A stretch of 64,000 bases of DNA from Thalassovita sp. Lineage in GTDB: Bacteria; Pseudomonadota; Alphaproteobacteria; Rhodobacterales; Rhodobacteraceae. Location of the stretch: NCBI GenBank assembly GCA_029212905.1, contig JARGPB010000001.1, forward strand, positions 1 to 64,000. The letters run 5' to 3'. Position numbers and translations under genes: made by a program. This document shows positions 52,451-60,715 of the stretch, one piece after another; position 1 is the first letter of the stretch; each line of letters starts with the position of its first letter. The notes under the pieces are model-generated. The model was given only the letters and a program-made list of their open reading frames with translations, was not told where the DNA came from and did no database searches.

Positions 52451-53323
52451 ATGGCGGAGATACAGGCGAACGGGGGCTTTGACGCCTCCGAGGACGGAAT
52501 TGCATTAGGAGCTATGGCCAATTGGGCCGGCGCGGCGGTCTCGCTGGCGCTGGTTGTTGGCGTGGGCATCTGGGGATACAGTCTGGTCACTCGCGACGTC
52601 AGCGGTATCCCCGTTGTGCGTGCGGCCGAAGGCCCGATGCGAATTCAACCCGAAAACCCGGGCGGCGCTGACGCGGTCCACCAAGGGCTGGCGGTCAATA
52701 TGGTTGCCGCAACAGGCGGTGCCGAAGAACCCGCCGATCGGCTGATCCTGGCCCCCAAACCGATAGACCTGACCGAGGATGACGTGCCTCAGGGTGTGCT
52801 GGCGACCACCGCTGCCCCCACGCCTGCGTCGCCTGACGGGAACATGTCGGTCGAAGATCTAGTGGACAGCCTGACCAAAGACGCTGACCCGCTGGAGAAG
52901 GTCGAGCCTGTAAGGATGAAAGTCCCCGAGGTCGCCCCTCCTGCTATCAAAGGCGGCCTTGCGCGGTCATTGCGCCCGCATCAGCGTCCCTCGGGCCTGC
53001 GAACTGTGGTGGCTGCACCCGCGACATCCTTAGCGACTGAGACCGTGGACATCAGTGCCAGCAGCCTGCCAGCCGGTACCCGTTTGGCTCAGCTAGGTGC
53101 CTATGAAAGCGCCAAGATCGCACGCCAGGAATGGGATCGGCTGTTCGCCCGGTTCGGCGATTACATGGAAGACAAAAAACGTGTGATCCAGAAAGCCGAA
53201 AGCGGCGGGCGCACGTTCTATCGCCTGCGGGCCCAAGGATTTGGCGACATTAATGACGCACGCCGGTTCTGCTCGGCCCTGGTGGCAGAAAAGGCCGAAT
53301 GCATCCCGGTGACCACACGGTGA
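52451..53323 (+). CDS. SPOR domain-containing membrane protein
   Basis: 290-residue bitopic protein. A short cytosolic N-terminus, one TM helix near 24-44 (WAGAAVSLALVVGVGIWGYSL), a long Pro/Ala-rich periplasmic linker, and a C-terminal SPOR domain (about 210-289; RLAQLGAYESAKIARQEWDRLFARF, RLRAQGFGDINDARRFC). SPOR domains bind denuded septal glycan, so it should localise to the division site. The 3' end overlaps nagZ by 25 bases. In operon with argS upstream and nagZ downstream, linking it to wall remodelling. Confidence 0.88.
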   Translation: MAEIQANGGFDASEDGIALGAMANWAGAAVSLALVVGVGIWGYSLVTRDVSGIPVVRAAEGPMRIQPENPGGADAVHQGLAVNMVAATGGAEEPADRLILAPKPIDLTEDDVPQGVLATTAAPTPASPDGNMSVEDLVDSLTKDADPLEKVEPVRMKVPEVAPPAIKGGLARSLRPHQRPSGLRTVVAAPATSLATETVDISASSLPAGTRLAQLGAYESAKIARQEWDRLFARFGDYMEDKKRVIQKAESGGRTFYRLRAQGFGDINDARRFCSALVAEKAECIPVTTR

Positions 53324-54324
53324 TTGGCGCGACCATACTGGACCCTCTGGGGCTACGACTTAGCCCCGAGGAAAAAACGTTCTTTCGCGAGGCGAACCCC
53401 TTTGGGTTCATCCTATTTGCCCGCAATCTGGCAGATGCCGACCAGATCCGCGCGCTGTGTGCGGACCTGCGCGAGGCCGTCGGGCGCGACGCCCCGATTA
53501 CCATCGACCAAGAAGGCGGACGGGTACAGAGATTGCGCGCTCCGAACTGGACCGAATGGTTGCCGCCGCTGGATCACGTGGCTGCCGCTGGGGATCATGC
53601 CAAAGAGGCGATGTATCTACGGTACAGGATAATTGCTCATGAATTACGGGCGCTTGGGATCGACAGCAATTGCGCGCCTTTGGTCGATGTGGCGGGACCG
53701 CAAACCCATCCGTTTTTGAAAAACCGCTGCTACGCGACGGCGCCAGATCGGGTCGCAAGCCTGGGCCGTGCGGTGGCGGATGGTTTGCTGGATGGGGGCG
53801 TTTTGCCCGTTGTGAAACATATCCCGGGCCATGGGCGCGCTGTCGCTGACAGCCATCTGGAGCTTCCGCGTGTGGATGCCGCAATTCAGGATCTGACGGC
53901 CGTAGATTTCGCTCCGTTCAATGCTCTGAATGACTTGCCTTTGGGGATGACCGCGCATTTGGTGTACGATCAGATTGATCCACGCCCCGCGACCGTATCA
54001 CCCGTGATGATGCAACTGATCCGACAGGACATTGGCTTTGACGGGCTGATCATGACCGATGACATCTCGATGAAGGCACTGGCGGGGGATCTGGCGGACC
54101 TCAGCGCGGCGTCGCGTGCGGCAGGCTGTGATGTGGTCCTGCATTGCAACGGATCTTTGGACGAAAAACGTCAGGTGGCTGACGCCGCCGGAGCGCTGGA
54201 TACGGACGGCCAACGCCGCGCCAGCGCCGCCATTGCGGCCCGAAAATCCCCCGATGAGGTTGACATTCCCGCCCTTCAAGCCAAGCTGGATGCTCTGATC
54301 GACGGGCAAGGCGGGAATGGCTGA
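53299..54324 (+). CDS. nagZ: Beta-N-acetylhexosaminidase (NagZ)
   Basis: 341-residue glycoside hydrolase family 3 enzyme that removes GlcNAc from anhydromuropeptides during peptidoglycan recycling in the cytosol. Motifs: IDQEGGRVQRL, KHIPGHGRAVADSHLELP (with the Asp-His general acid/base pair) and the nucleophile Asp in IMTDDISMKAL. The ATG at 53299 lies within the SPOR gene, overlapping it by 25 bases, with AAAAGG upstream; the conserved fold begins around residue 8, so a slightly later start is possible. It overlaps scpA by eight bases. Confidence 0.94.
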   Translation: MHPGDHTVIGATILDPLGLRLSPEEKTFFREANPFGFILFARNLADADQIRALCADLREAVGRDAPITIDQEGGRVQRLRAPNWTEWLPPLDHVAAAGDHAKEAMYLRYRIIAHELRALGIDSNCAPLVDVAGPQTHPFLKNRCYATAPDRVASLGRAVADGLLDGGVLPVVKHIPGHGRAVADSHLELPRVDAAIQDLTAVDFAPFNALNDLPLGMTAHLVYDQIDPRPATVSPVMMQLIRQDIGFDGLIMTDDISMKALAGDLADLSAASRAAGCDVVLHCNGSLDEKRQVADAAGALDTDGQRRASAAIAARKSPDEVDIPALQAKLDALIDGQGGNG

Positions 54325-55114
54325 CGACATCTTTGAGCAGACGCAGGATCAAATCGTCGCCGCTCGGCTGGCTGCCGAAGCGCTGATTGTTGACGTCGAC
54401 GGTTTCGAAGGCCCCCTCGATCTGCTGCTGACGCTTAGTCGAACCCAAAAAGTGGACCTACGCAAAATCTCGATCCTGCATCTGGCGCACCAGTATCTGG
54501 CATTCGTTGAGAAAGCTAAACAGCTTAGGATTGAACTGGCTGCGGACTATCTGGTGATGGCGGCATGGCTGGCGTTTCTGAAATCGCGGCTCTTGCTGCC
54601 GCCTGACCCCACCGAGGAGGGCCCCTCGGGCGAGGAACTGGCCGCACATCTGGCCTTTCAACTGGAACGATTGCAGGCCATGCGCGAGGCCGCCGCCCGC
54701 CTGATGGCACGGGACCAAAAAGGCCGGGATTTCTTTGTGCGTGGCATCCCAGAAGACGTCGCACGGATCAAACGCGTGACCTATACCGCAACCCTATTGG
54801 ACCTGATGCAGGGCTACGCACGCATTCGGACACGGGATGAATTCCGTCCCTTCGTGCTGGATCGCGAATCCGTTTTCACCATGGAACAGGCGCTGGACAG
54901 GCTGCGTGGAATGATCGGGTTTTCAGGCGACTGGACAGATATCAGCAGCTATTTGCCTCCCGGTTGGGAAAACGATCCGGTCAAGCGCCGTTCGGCGACG
55001 GCTGCGACCTTTGCGGCCTCTTTGGAGCTGGTCAAAGAGGGCAAGGCCGAGATCCGGCAATCCGGCATTTTCGAACCGATCCAACTGCGCAAAAGAGAGG
55101 CCGGGAATGACTGA
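54317..55114 (+). CDS. scpA: Segregation and condensation protein A
   Basis: 265-residue kleisin subunit of the bacterial condensin Smc-ScpAB. The N-terminal helical domain contains FEGPLDLLLTLSRTQKVDLRKISILHLAHQYL, and AADYLVMAAWLAFLKSRLLLP is the characteristic segment; the C-terminal winged helix ends near 255. It bridges the SMC heads and recruits ScpB to organise and segregate the chromosome. The start overlaps the nagZ stop by eight bases and the end overlaps scpB by eight, so the cluster is translationally coupled. Confidence 0.94.
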   Translation: MADDIFEQTQDQIVAARLAAEALIVDVDGFEGPLDLLLTLSRTQKVDLRKISILHLAHQYLAFVEKAKQLRIELAADYLVMAAWLAFLKSRLLLPPDPTEEGPSGEELAAHLAFQLERLQAMREAAARLMARDQKGRDFFVRGIPEDVARIKRVTYTATLLDLMQGYARIRTRDEFRPFVLDRESVFTMEQALDRLRGMIGFSGDWTDISSYLPPGWENDPVKRRSATAATFAASLELVKEGKAEIRQSGIFEPIQLRKREAGND

Positions 55115-55751
55115 GCACCCCCCGATAGAAGAAAGCCTGTTCGAGGCGCCCCCCATGGCCGAACAAGAGCGTATGGTCGAAGCGGTCCTGTTCGCGACCG
55201 CCGAACCTGTTACGCTACGCGAGCTTGAGGCCCGAATGCCGCATGGGTGCGATGCCAGCGAGGCGCTGACCTATCTGCGAAAACGCTATGAGGGCAGGGG
55301 CGTTCAGGTGGTTAAAGTTGGGGATGCCTGGGCGATCCGTACGGCGTCGGATCTAGGCTTCTTGATGCAAAAAGAAACGGTTGAGACGCGCAAACTCAGC
55401 CGGGCTGCGATCGAGACGCTGGCAATTATCGCCTACCACCAGCCCGTCACACGCGCTGAAATTGAGGAAATTCGTGGCGTGTCAGTGTCGCGGGGTACGA
55501 TCGACCAGTTGTTGGAAATGGAGTGGATTCGCTTTGGTCGCCGTCGGATGACACCGGGCAGACCTGTGACGTTTGTTGTGACGCAGGGGTTTTTGGATCA
55601 CTTTGGGCTGGAAAACGCGCGCGATCTTCCGGGCCTCAAAGAGCTGCGCTCGGCCGGTTTGCTGGACAGCCGCCCACCGCCAGGGCTGAACGAACAGCAC
55701 GACGATAGCATCGACGAAGACGACGACCAAACCGAGCTTTTCGACGAATAA
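55107..55751 (+). CDS. scpB: Segregation and condensation protein B
   Basis: 214-residue partner of ScpA in the Smc-ScpAB complex, built of two winged-helix domains. Landmarks: RMVEAVLFATAEPVTLRELEAR, KLSRAAIETLAIIAYHQPVTRAEIEEIRGVSVSRGTIDQLLE and the acidic tail DDSIDEDDDQTELFDE. ATG 55107 overlaps the scpA stop by eight bases; the longer frame is a shadow of scpA. It is the last gene of the argS-led cluster; I recall tatABC following here in related genomes, but they are absent from this window. Confidence 0.93.
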   Translation: MTEHPPIEESLFEAPPMAEQERMVEAVLFATAEPVTLRELEARMPHGCDASEALTYLRKRYEGRGVQVVKVGDAWAIRTASDLGFLMQKETVETRKLSRAAIETLAIIAYHQPVTRAEIEEIRGVSVSRGTIDQLLEMEWIRFGRRRMTPGRPVTFVVTQGFLDHFGLENARDLPGLKELRSAGLLDSRPPPGLNEQHDDSIDEDDDQTELFDE

Positions 55752-55820
55752 TCTGCCCGGCCCTGAAAAGGGCATATTGTTATGCTATGGTCTGTCCAGA
55801 TCCAAACCGGAGACCAAGCC

Positions 55821-56003
55821 ATGAACGCTAACCAATTGATCAACATGATAATGCGCATGTTTGTGCGTAAGGCCGTGAACAAAGGCATGAATGCAGGGAT
55901 CAACCGTATGGCGGGAGGTCAGCAACAAGGCCGCAAAGCACGGCAATCCACAAAACGTGCGAAACAGGCGATGCGGGTTACTCGGCGGCTGAATAAGTTT
56001 TGA
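55821..56003 (+). CDS. Small, strongly basic protein of unknown function (60 aa)
   Basis: 60-residue protein beginning MNANQLINMIMRMFVRKAVN. It has about 15 Lys/Arg residues and not one Asp or Glu. The N-terminal third is amphipathic/hydrophobic and the rest is basic with Gly/Gln (AGGQQQGRKARQSTKRAKQ). GGAGACCAAGCC precedes the ATG at 55821; an upstream ATG at 55782 is less likely. Its last 26 bases overlap the end of the convergent MFS gene. I do not recognise a family with a known function. Membrane-surface or nucleic-acid binding are both possible. Confidence 0.65.
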   Translation: MNANQLINMIMRMFVRKAVNKGMNAGINRMAGGQQQGRKARQSTKRAKQAMRVTRRLNKF

Positions 56004-57135
56004 CCCTTGGGCGGCGCTGAGACTCGATTGCTGCAATGGCCGCAAACAGCGCTGAGAACGCCAGACAGGCAGACAACCCACCGTATTCGTATGGGAACCT
56101 GTAACAAATCGCCCCAAGAACAACGGTCAAATAGGTCACGGCTGAATTCAGCCCCATGATGGCCCCGCGCTGCGTGATATCCAGATTCGTCAGTCGATCC
56201 ACAACCATGCTTAGCGCGAAATGTTGTAGGACACCCCAGATTATCGCGATGGGAAGCAGCAGGTAAAAATACAGCGCAACTTTGTCCATCAGCAGATAGA
56301 TGACGGCCAGACCTCCGAAGGCGATCAAGCCGACCCTTCGCAGGGGTAAACGATGCAAATGCTGGTGAAAAAACACCGCTATCCCGAACCCAGCCCCATA
56401 GAACATTGTGATCGCGCCAGCAGCGCTGGTTCCGCGCTGAAGGTTCTCGACGACGTGGGCGCCCATATAGATATAGGCTCCGTTAAAGGCGAGCATCAGC
56501 ATGGCATTCGACAGCAAGGCGCGCCAAATCCCCGGAACCCGCAGCGCCGTCAGTGGTGATGTCGCCAGAGAGGACAAGCGCGCAGGGGTCATGTCGCAAT
56601 GGCGCAGCAGCATCCAAATGCCCAGTGTCATCAGGGTCATCAACCCATAGACAAAGCGCCAGCCCATAATGTCCGTCAATACCGTGGAGAGCGTAACGCC
56701 TCCGATCAAGGACAGGGTCCAGCCGGTCAATACGGCGCTGATCGTTTGTTTCTCGCGTCCAGGAGGGGCGACTTGGGCCGCCAGAGAATAAATTGAGGGG
56801 AGAGCGATCCCAGAGCCAATACCGGCCAGCGCCTGTCCCACAATCAGCATCGATATATTCATGGCAAAAGTGGACAGAAACAGCGCGATCACCAGGATCA
56901 GGCTGGCCCCCTTCAGGGCCTTGTCCGATCCGATGACATCAGCCCGAGGCGCCAGCAGAAGCGCCGACAATGCCGTGCCACCACCATAGGCCGCAGCTGC
57001 ACGCAGAATGATGGAAATATCCGTAGACAGATCGGCCGCTACCGCAGGGGCGATAGGCGGAAGAACAAGCGAATTGGCACCAATAACACCGATCGCCGCC
57101 GTCAAGAGCGGCACAGGTCGACGAAAAACTCTCAT
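55978..57135 (-). CDS. MFS transporter
   Basis: 385-residue inner-membrane protein with about 12 transmembrane helices. Typical landmarks: the loop 2-3 region LLAPRADVIGSDKALKGASLI, the SGIALPSIYSLAAQVAPPGREKQTISAVLTGWTLSLIGGV helix 4-5 segment, and a second half starting LRVPGIWRALLSNAMLML. It resembles the DHA1/arabinose-efflux-like group, but the substrate is unknown. An inverted repeat (TTACG-CTCA-CGTAA) sits 10 bases before the start codon and may be an operator. Its place between scpB and dcd breaks the gene order I expect for the region, so it may have been acquired; this is inference. Confidence 0.87.
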   Translation of the reverse strand: MRVFRRPVPLLTAAIGVIGANSLVLPPIAPAVAADLSTDISIILRAAAAYGGGTALSALLLAPRADVIGSDKALKGASLILVIALFLSTFAMNISMLIVGQALAGIGSGIALPSIYSLAAQVAPPGREKQTISAVLTGWTLSLIGGVTLSTVLTDIMGWRFVYGLMTLMTLGIWMLLRHCDMTPARLSSLATSPLTALRVPGIWRALLSNAMLMLAFNGAYIYMGAHVVENLQRGTSAAGAITMFYGAGFGIAVFFHQHLHRLPLRRVGLIAFGGLAVIYLLMDKVALYFYLLLPIAIIWGVLQHFALSMVVDRLTNLDITQRGAIMGLNSAVTYLTVVLGAICYRFPYEYGGLSACLAFSALFAAIAAIESQRRPRVKTYSAAE

Positions 57136-57145
57136 AAGTAGAGAA

Positions 57146-57159
57146 TTACGCTCACGTAA
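57146..57159. promoter_or_regulatory. Inverted repeat at the MFS start
   Basis: TTACG (57146-57150) and CGTAA (57155-57159) around a CTCA spacer, immediately upstream of the MFS ATG. A repressor bound here would block the ribosome-binding region and promoter. No regulator gene is adjacent. Confidence 0.35.
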
Positions 57160-57201
57160 AGCTCTGGGTCAAGCCTTAACCAAATGGTCAAGAAGTTGAC
57201 C

Positions 57202-58290
57202 TTACGTAGCGTCGTTCTTCATGCTGAAATGTTTGCTGAGCTTCAGCCCCTGGCCCTGGTAATTCGACGCGATCCCCGCGCCATAAAGCTGGTCCGGCAC
57301 GTCTGCCATGCGCTCGTAAACCAAACGCCCCACAACCTGACCGTGCTCCAGAACAAAGGGGGCTTCGTGGCAGCGAACCTCAAGCACACCGCGCGATCCG
57401 GCGCCGCCGGCGGCTTCGTGGCCAAACCCGGGGTCAAAGAAGCCGGCATAGTGCACCCGGAATTCGCCCACCATCGCCAGATACGGCGCCATTTCAGCAG
57501 CATAGGCGGGCGGAATGTGCACAGCCTCGCGGCTGACCAGGATATAGAAAGCGCCGGGGTCCAGAATGATTTGTCCGGTCTTGCTGCGGACCTCTTCCCA
57601 GAATTCAGTCGGGTCGTAGTGGCCGATCAGGTCCAGATCAATCACGCCCGTATGGGGTTTAGCGCGATACCCCAGAAGATCACCGCTCTGTGGTTTCAGA
57701 TCGACCGAGAACCCCAGGCCTTCGTCGATCACGGCCTCGCCATCCACCAGCGGAGACGCGGCATGTAGCGTCCGCAATTCATCATCCGACAGCATCGCCT
57801 GTCCGTTGCGGAACCGAATCTGGTTCAGACGCATCCCTGGGCGCACCAGTACGGAGAAGGACCGCGGACAGATCTCCGCATACAAAGGCCCGCTGTATCC
57901 GGGTTGAATACGGTCAAACTCTTCGCCGCCATCGGTGATTGTGCGGGTCAGCAGATCCAGGCGCCCGGTCGAGCTTTTGGCGTTGGCGACGGCCTGAACG
58001 TCCTGGGGCAGGGCCAGGGACTCCATCAGTTCGACAACATAAACGCAGCCCTTTTCCAGCACGGCGCCGTTGGTCAGGTCGATCTGGTGCATTTCAAATT
58101 CGTCCAGACGCTGGGCAACGCTGCGCCCCTGTCCGGCCAGAAACGACGCCCGGACGCGCCATGCGCGCGTGCCAAGCCGCAGATCAAGGCTGGCTGGCTG
58201 AATCTGTTCGGGGATGACCGCAGGCTCGGCCGAAATCTGGCCGTTGTCGATCATGGTTTGCAAGTGCTGGCTGGGTAGGACGCCGGTCAT
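57202..58290 (-). CDS. dcd: 2'-deoxycytidine 5'-triphosphate deaminase (long DCD form)
   Basis: 362-residue protein about twice the length of classical Dcd (190), matching the duplicated DCD family of alphaproteobacteria. Conserved segments appear twice in modified form: IQPASLDLRLG...VELMESLALP...AKSSTGRLDLLTRTITDGG, and later IILDPGAFYILVSREAVHIPP...GFFDPGFG. It deaminates dCTP to dUTP, feeding dTMP synthesis in the cytosol. The start is ATG 58290 (MTGVLPSQ). It is on the minus strand between the enoyl-CoA hydratase gene, with a terminator in the gap, and the MFS gene. Confidence 0.9.
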   Translation of the reverse strand: MTGVLPSQHLQTMIDNGQISAEPAVIPEQIQPASLDLRLGTRAWRVRASFLAGQGRSVAQRLDEFEMHQIDLTNGAVLEKGCVYVVELMESLALPQDVQAVANAKSSTGRLDLLTRTITDGGEEFDRIQPGYSGPLYAEICPRSFSVLVRPGMRLNQIRFRNGQAMLSDDELRTLHAASPLVDGEAVIDEGLGFSVDLKPQSGDLLGYRAKPHTGVIDLDLIGHYDPTEFWEEVRSKTGQIILDPGAFYILVSREAVHIPPAYAAEMAPYLAMVGEFRVHYAGFFDPGFGHEAAGGAGSRGVLEVRCHEAPFVLEHGQVVGRLVYERMADVPDQLYGAGIASNYQGQGLKLSKHFSMKNDAT

Positions 58291-58340
58291 GAAACTCCCC
58301 CTTAGAATTGACCTGTCTTAGCGCGTCCGAGCGGGCAGGA

Positions 58341-58362
58341 AAAGGCCGCGATGCGGGCCTTT
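58341..58362 (-). terminator. Terminator after the enoyl-CoA hydratase gene
   Basis: AAAGGCC (58341-58347) pairs with GGCCTTT (58356-58362); on the minus strand the stem is followed by TTCC, so the U-tract is short. Confidence 0.5.
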
Positions 58363-58377
58363 CCCTTGATGTTGCAG

Positions 58378-59178
58378 TTAATCTGGACGCACACGGGCCG
58401 CAGTTTTGTTGGCAAAGGCCTCGAGTCGCCCGCGCGAGGCTGGCTGTGTGTTCACAATCCCGGCCACAACAGATTCTGCATAGGCCGCATCCAACGCCGA
58501 CATATTCTGCATATGGCTGATCGCCGAACAGATCGCAAAATTGGTCAGCGGCGGGTTGGTCGCGGCGGCACGGGCGATTTCATAGGCCTTTGCCTCGCTG
58601 TCCTCGACCAGATATTGCGCCAGCCCAACGTTGATCGCCTCGTCCTGTTTGTAGACACGGCCCGACAGCATCATGTCGATCATCCGTGCTTTGCCAACCA
58701 GATCGGCCACACGGATCGTGGCGCCTCCGCCGGTGAACAGGCCGCGCTGGCCCTCGGGTAGGGCGAAATAGGTGCTTTGGTCCGCGACACGGATATGAGC
58801 CGAGCTGGCCAGCTCTAACCCGCCGCCAACGACGGCGCCCTTCAACGCGGCGATGATCGGGACGCCACCATATTCCATCTTGTTAAAGGCTTCGTGCCAC
58901 CGCAGGCAGATATGCATGAAATCTTCGGGGCGGCGATCTTCAGAGTGGTGCTCGACCAGGTCCAGACCTGCACAAAAATGCGTGCCCTCAGCCCGTAACA
59001 CAACAGCGCGTGCGCCCATGCGCGGCAGGTTTGCAAAGACTTCGATCAGCTCTTCGACGGTTTCCGCGTTTAGCGCATTCCGCTTCTCTGCTCGGTTCAG
59101 GGTGACCGTGGTGATTCCGTCCTCATCCATCGTAACCAGCAGATTTTGCAGTACAAAATCATCAATCGTCTTGGCCAT
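58378..59178 (-). CDS. Enoyl-CoA hydratase/isomerase (crotonase) family protein
   Basis: 266-residue crotonase-fold protein. CoA-binding and oxyanion residues lie in RNALNAE, HFCAGLDL and KGAVVGGGLELASSAHIRV. Both catalytic glutamates are present: E122 (GGGLELASS) and E142 (ALPEGQRGLFTGGG), as in true hydratases. It is probably an enoyl-CoA hydratase, although GGGLE...GQRG variants also occur in other crotonases; the substrate is unknown. ATG 59178 follows the strong GGGAGGAACAC. A small inverted repeat (GACC-AATC-GGTC) about 100 bases upstream may be a TetR-type operator. Confidence 0.88.
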   Translation of the reverse strand: MAKTIDDFVLQNLLVTMDEDGITTVTLNRAEKRNALNAETVEELIEVFANLPRMGARAVVLRAEGTHFCAGLDLVEHHSEDRRPEDFMHICLRWHEAFNKMEYGGVPIIAALKGAVVGGGLELASSAHIRVADQSTYFALPEGQRGLFTGGGATIRVADLVGKARMIDMMLSGRVYKQDEAINVGLAQYLVEDSEAKAYEIARAAATNPPLTNFAICSAISHMQNMSALDAAYAESVVAGIVNTQPASRGRLEAFANKTAARVRPD

Positions 59179-59274
59179 GTGTTCCTCCCAGTAGTTATGC
59201 ATGACGGGGTTAGCGTCGTTAAGTGCAGCTTTGCCGATGCAGCAGGGAAGTCAAGAACCGCAGTATGAAAAATA

Positions 59275-59286
59275 GACCAATCGGTC
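59275..59286. promoter_or_regulatory. Inverted repeat upstream of the crotonase gene
   Basis: GACC-AATC-GGTC, followed by GGT, resembles short TetR-family operators found near acyl-CoA genes. It lies about 97 bases before the enoyl-CoA hydratase ATG. Weak evidence. Confidence 0.25.
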
Positions 59287-59316
59287 GGTTTTTCCGTTGC
59301 GAAACAGCCCAAACAG

Positions 59317-59348
59317 CGAAAAGCCCCCGCGGATACGGGGGCTTTTCG
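59317..59348 (-). terminator. tRNA-Pro terminator
   Basis: Perfect 13-base stem CGAAAAGCCCCCG (59317-59329) / CGGGGGCTTTTCG (59336-59348) with a six-base loop, starting 22 bases after the tRNA-Pro 3' end. It can work in both directions. Confidence 0.85.
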
Positions 59349-59369
59349 AACTGTGTAGTGGGAGATATT

Positions 59370-59446
59370 TGGTCGGGCTAGCAGGACTCGAACCTGCGAC
59401 CTTCCGTCCCCCAGACGGACGCGCTACCAGGCTGCGCTATAGCCCG
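59370..59446 (-). tRNA. tRNA-Pro (GGG)
   Basis: 77-nt tRNA on the minus strand with encoded CCA (59370-59372). Acceptor CGGGCTA/TAGCCCG, discriminator A, anticodon stem TCCGT/ACGGA with loop CTGGGGG, giving anticodon GGG. The T arm GCAGG-TTCGAGT-CCTGC is intact. It has a promoter upstream and a strong terminator downstream, so it is probably a single-gene unit. Confidence 0.97.
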
Positions 59447-59457
59447 ACGGTCCGCTC

Positions 59458-59485
59458 TACATACTGATTTTCAGACGGGGGGCAA
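59458..59485 (-). promoter_or_regulatory. Probable tRNA-Pro promoter
   Basis: On the minus strand TTGCCC (59480-59485), 16-base spacer and TATGTA (59458-59463), 11 bases before the mature tRNA 5' end. Confidence 0.5.
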
Positions 59486-59516
59486 GAGCGATTAGCGGTT
59501 TTTTTCACCGCTTTGC

Positions 59517-60299
59517 TCAGTTCCCGGACAAGCGCACGCTGAGTGCAGTCAAACGTTCCTGAAGCTGGCTGAGCGCTTTGGGATCAGCGGCCTTTAATTT
59601 GGTTTTTTCAGTGATCAGCCGCGTCAAGAGTCCCGGTCCGGCCTCTGAAACCGCATCTACCGGGACATCAACAATTTGCGGTATTGCGGGGGGCGCGATC
59701 TCGGGGGCCGGCTCGGGCGCGTCTTCAACGGTTTCCGGGGCGGCCTCGGGCGTTGGCGCGGCCTCAACGGGCTCTGGCTCGGGCTGGTCAAACACCTCAA
59801 AAAACGAAGGAGGCTCCGTGTCTTCGGATACGGGCGCGTCATCCTCAGCAGGCGGCGCTGTTTCTGGTTCGGGGGCCGGTGTGGGGTCGATCTGCGGTTC
59901 CTCAATCGCGTCCTCAGCGTTAGGAAATTGCAGCAAGGTTGCAGATTCAGGTTCGGGAGCGTTTGCCTTCAGAACAGCGACTTTCTCGGGCGAGGGGACC
60001 AGCTCACCGACCTCTGCGTGTTCGTCCAGCGATTGCGAGAGCGCCGAAATATGCTCAACCCCCTGGTCGCGCAACATTTTCTGTACGCCCTTGATGGTCA
60101 TCCCATCATCGTGCAGCAGCTTTTTGATGCCACCCAGCAACAGCATATCCTGTGGGCGGTAATAGCGACGGCCACCGGCGCGCTTGATTGGCTTCACCTG
60201 AGTGAATTTGCTTTCCCAAAACCGCAAAACATGGGCCGGGCGGTCCAACCACTCGGCGACTTCGCTGATTGTGCGGAATGCGTCGGGGGATTTGGTCAT
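59517..60299 (-). CDS. MerR family transcriptional regulator
   Basis: 260-residue protein with an N-terminal MerR helix-turn-helix (about 8-78; FRTISEVAEWLDRPAHVLRFWESKF, RAGGRRYYRPQDMLLLGGIKKLLHDDG). The rest is a Pro/Glu-rich, low-complexity region and a short C-terminal helix (SQLQERLTALSVRLSG) that may dimerise. No metal-binding cysteines, so it is not a classical metal sensor. It follows ihfA on the same strand after 18 bp, a constant neighbour in alphaproteobacteria. Its target genes are unknown. Confidence 0.87.
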   Translation of the reverse strand: MTKSPDAFRTISEVAEWLDRPAHVLRFWESKFTQVKPIKRAGGRRYYRPQDMLLLGGIKKLLHDDGMTIKGVQKMLRDQGVEHISALSQSLDEHAEVGELVPSPEKVAVLKANAPEPESATLLQFPNAEDAIEEPQIDPTPAPEPETAPPAEDDAPVSEDTEPPSFFEVFDQPEPEPVEAAPTPEAAPETVEDAPEPAPEIAPPAIPQIVDVPVDAVSEAGPGLLTRLITEKTKLKAADPKALSQLQERLTALSVRLSGN

Positions 60300-60317
60300 G
60301 TCACCACCCCCCGGCTA

Positions 60318-60620
60318 TCAGGCCTTGTTTCCTGCAGCGACCCGCTCTTTCATCAGATGAGACGGGCGGAATGTCAGGACACGGCGCGGGTTGATCGGCA
60401 CTTCTTCTCCGGTTTTCGGGTTGCGGCCCACGCGGGCGGCTTTCTCCCGAACCGAGAAGGTCCCGAAAGACGAGATCTTCACCTGCTCCCCTGCGACCAG
60501 AGCGTCAGACATGTGTTGCAGAACGCTTTCGACCAGTTGGCTGGCATCGTTGCGTGACAGGCCGACCTCGCGAAAGATGGCGTCGCTCAGGTCCATGCGC
60601 GTCAGGGTTTTTTCACTCAT
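60318..60620 (-). CDS. ihfA: Integration host factor subunit alpha
   Basis: 100-residue DNA-bending protein. It has the HU/IHF fold with KISSFGTFSVREKAARVGRNPKTGEEVPI (the beta-arm with the Pro that intercalates the minor groove) and the start TLTRMDLSDAIFREVGLSRNDA. With IhfB it bends DNA at promoters, in recombination and replication. ATG 60620 begins MSEKTLTR; the longer upstream frame is untranslated leader. It lies between fabH and merR on the same strand. Confidence 0.95.
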   Translation of the reverse strand: MSEKTLTRMDLSDAIFREVGLSRNDASQLVESVLQHMSDALVAGEQVKISSFGTFSVREKAARVGRNPKTGEEVPINPRRVLTFRPSHLMKERVAAGNKA

Positions 60621-60715
60621 TATCCGTCCCCTTGTTTTGCTCAACATGGGCGAACCCATTTTCCGAGTCAATATCAATGGCTTGCGGCGCGCAATTTCAG
60701 CAGCCTAAGGCCGTT

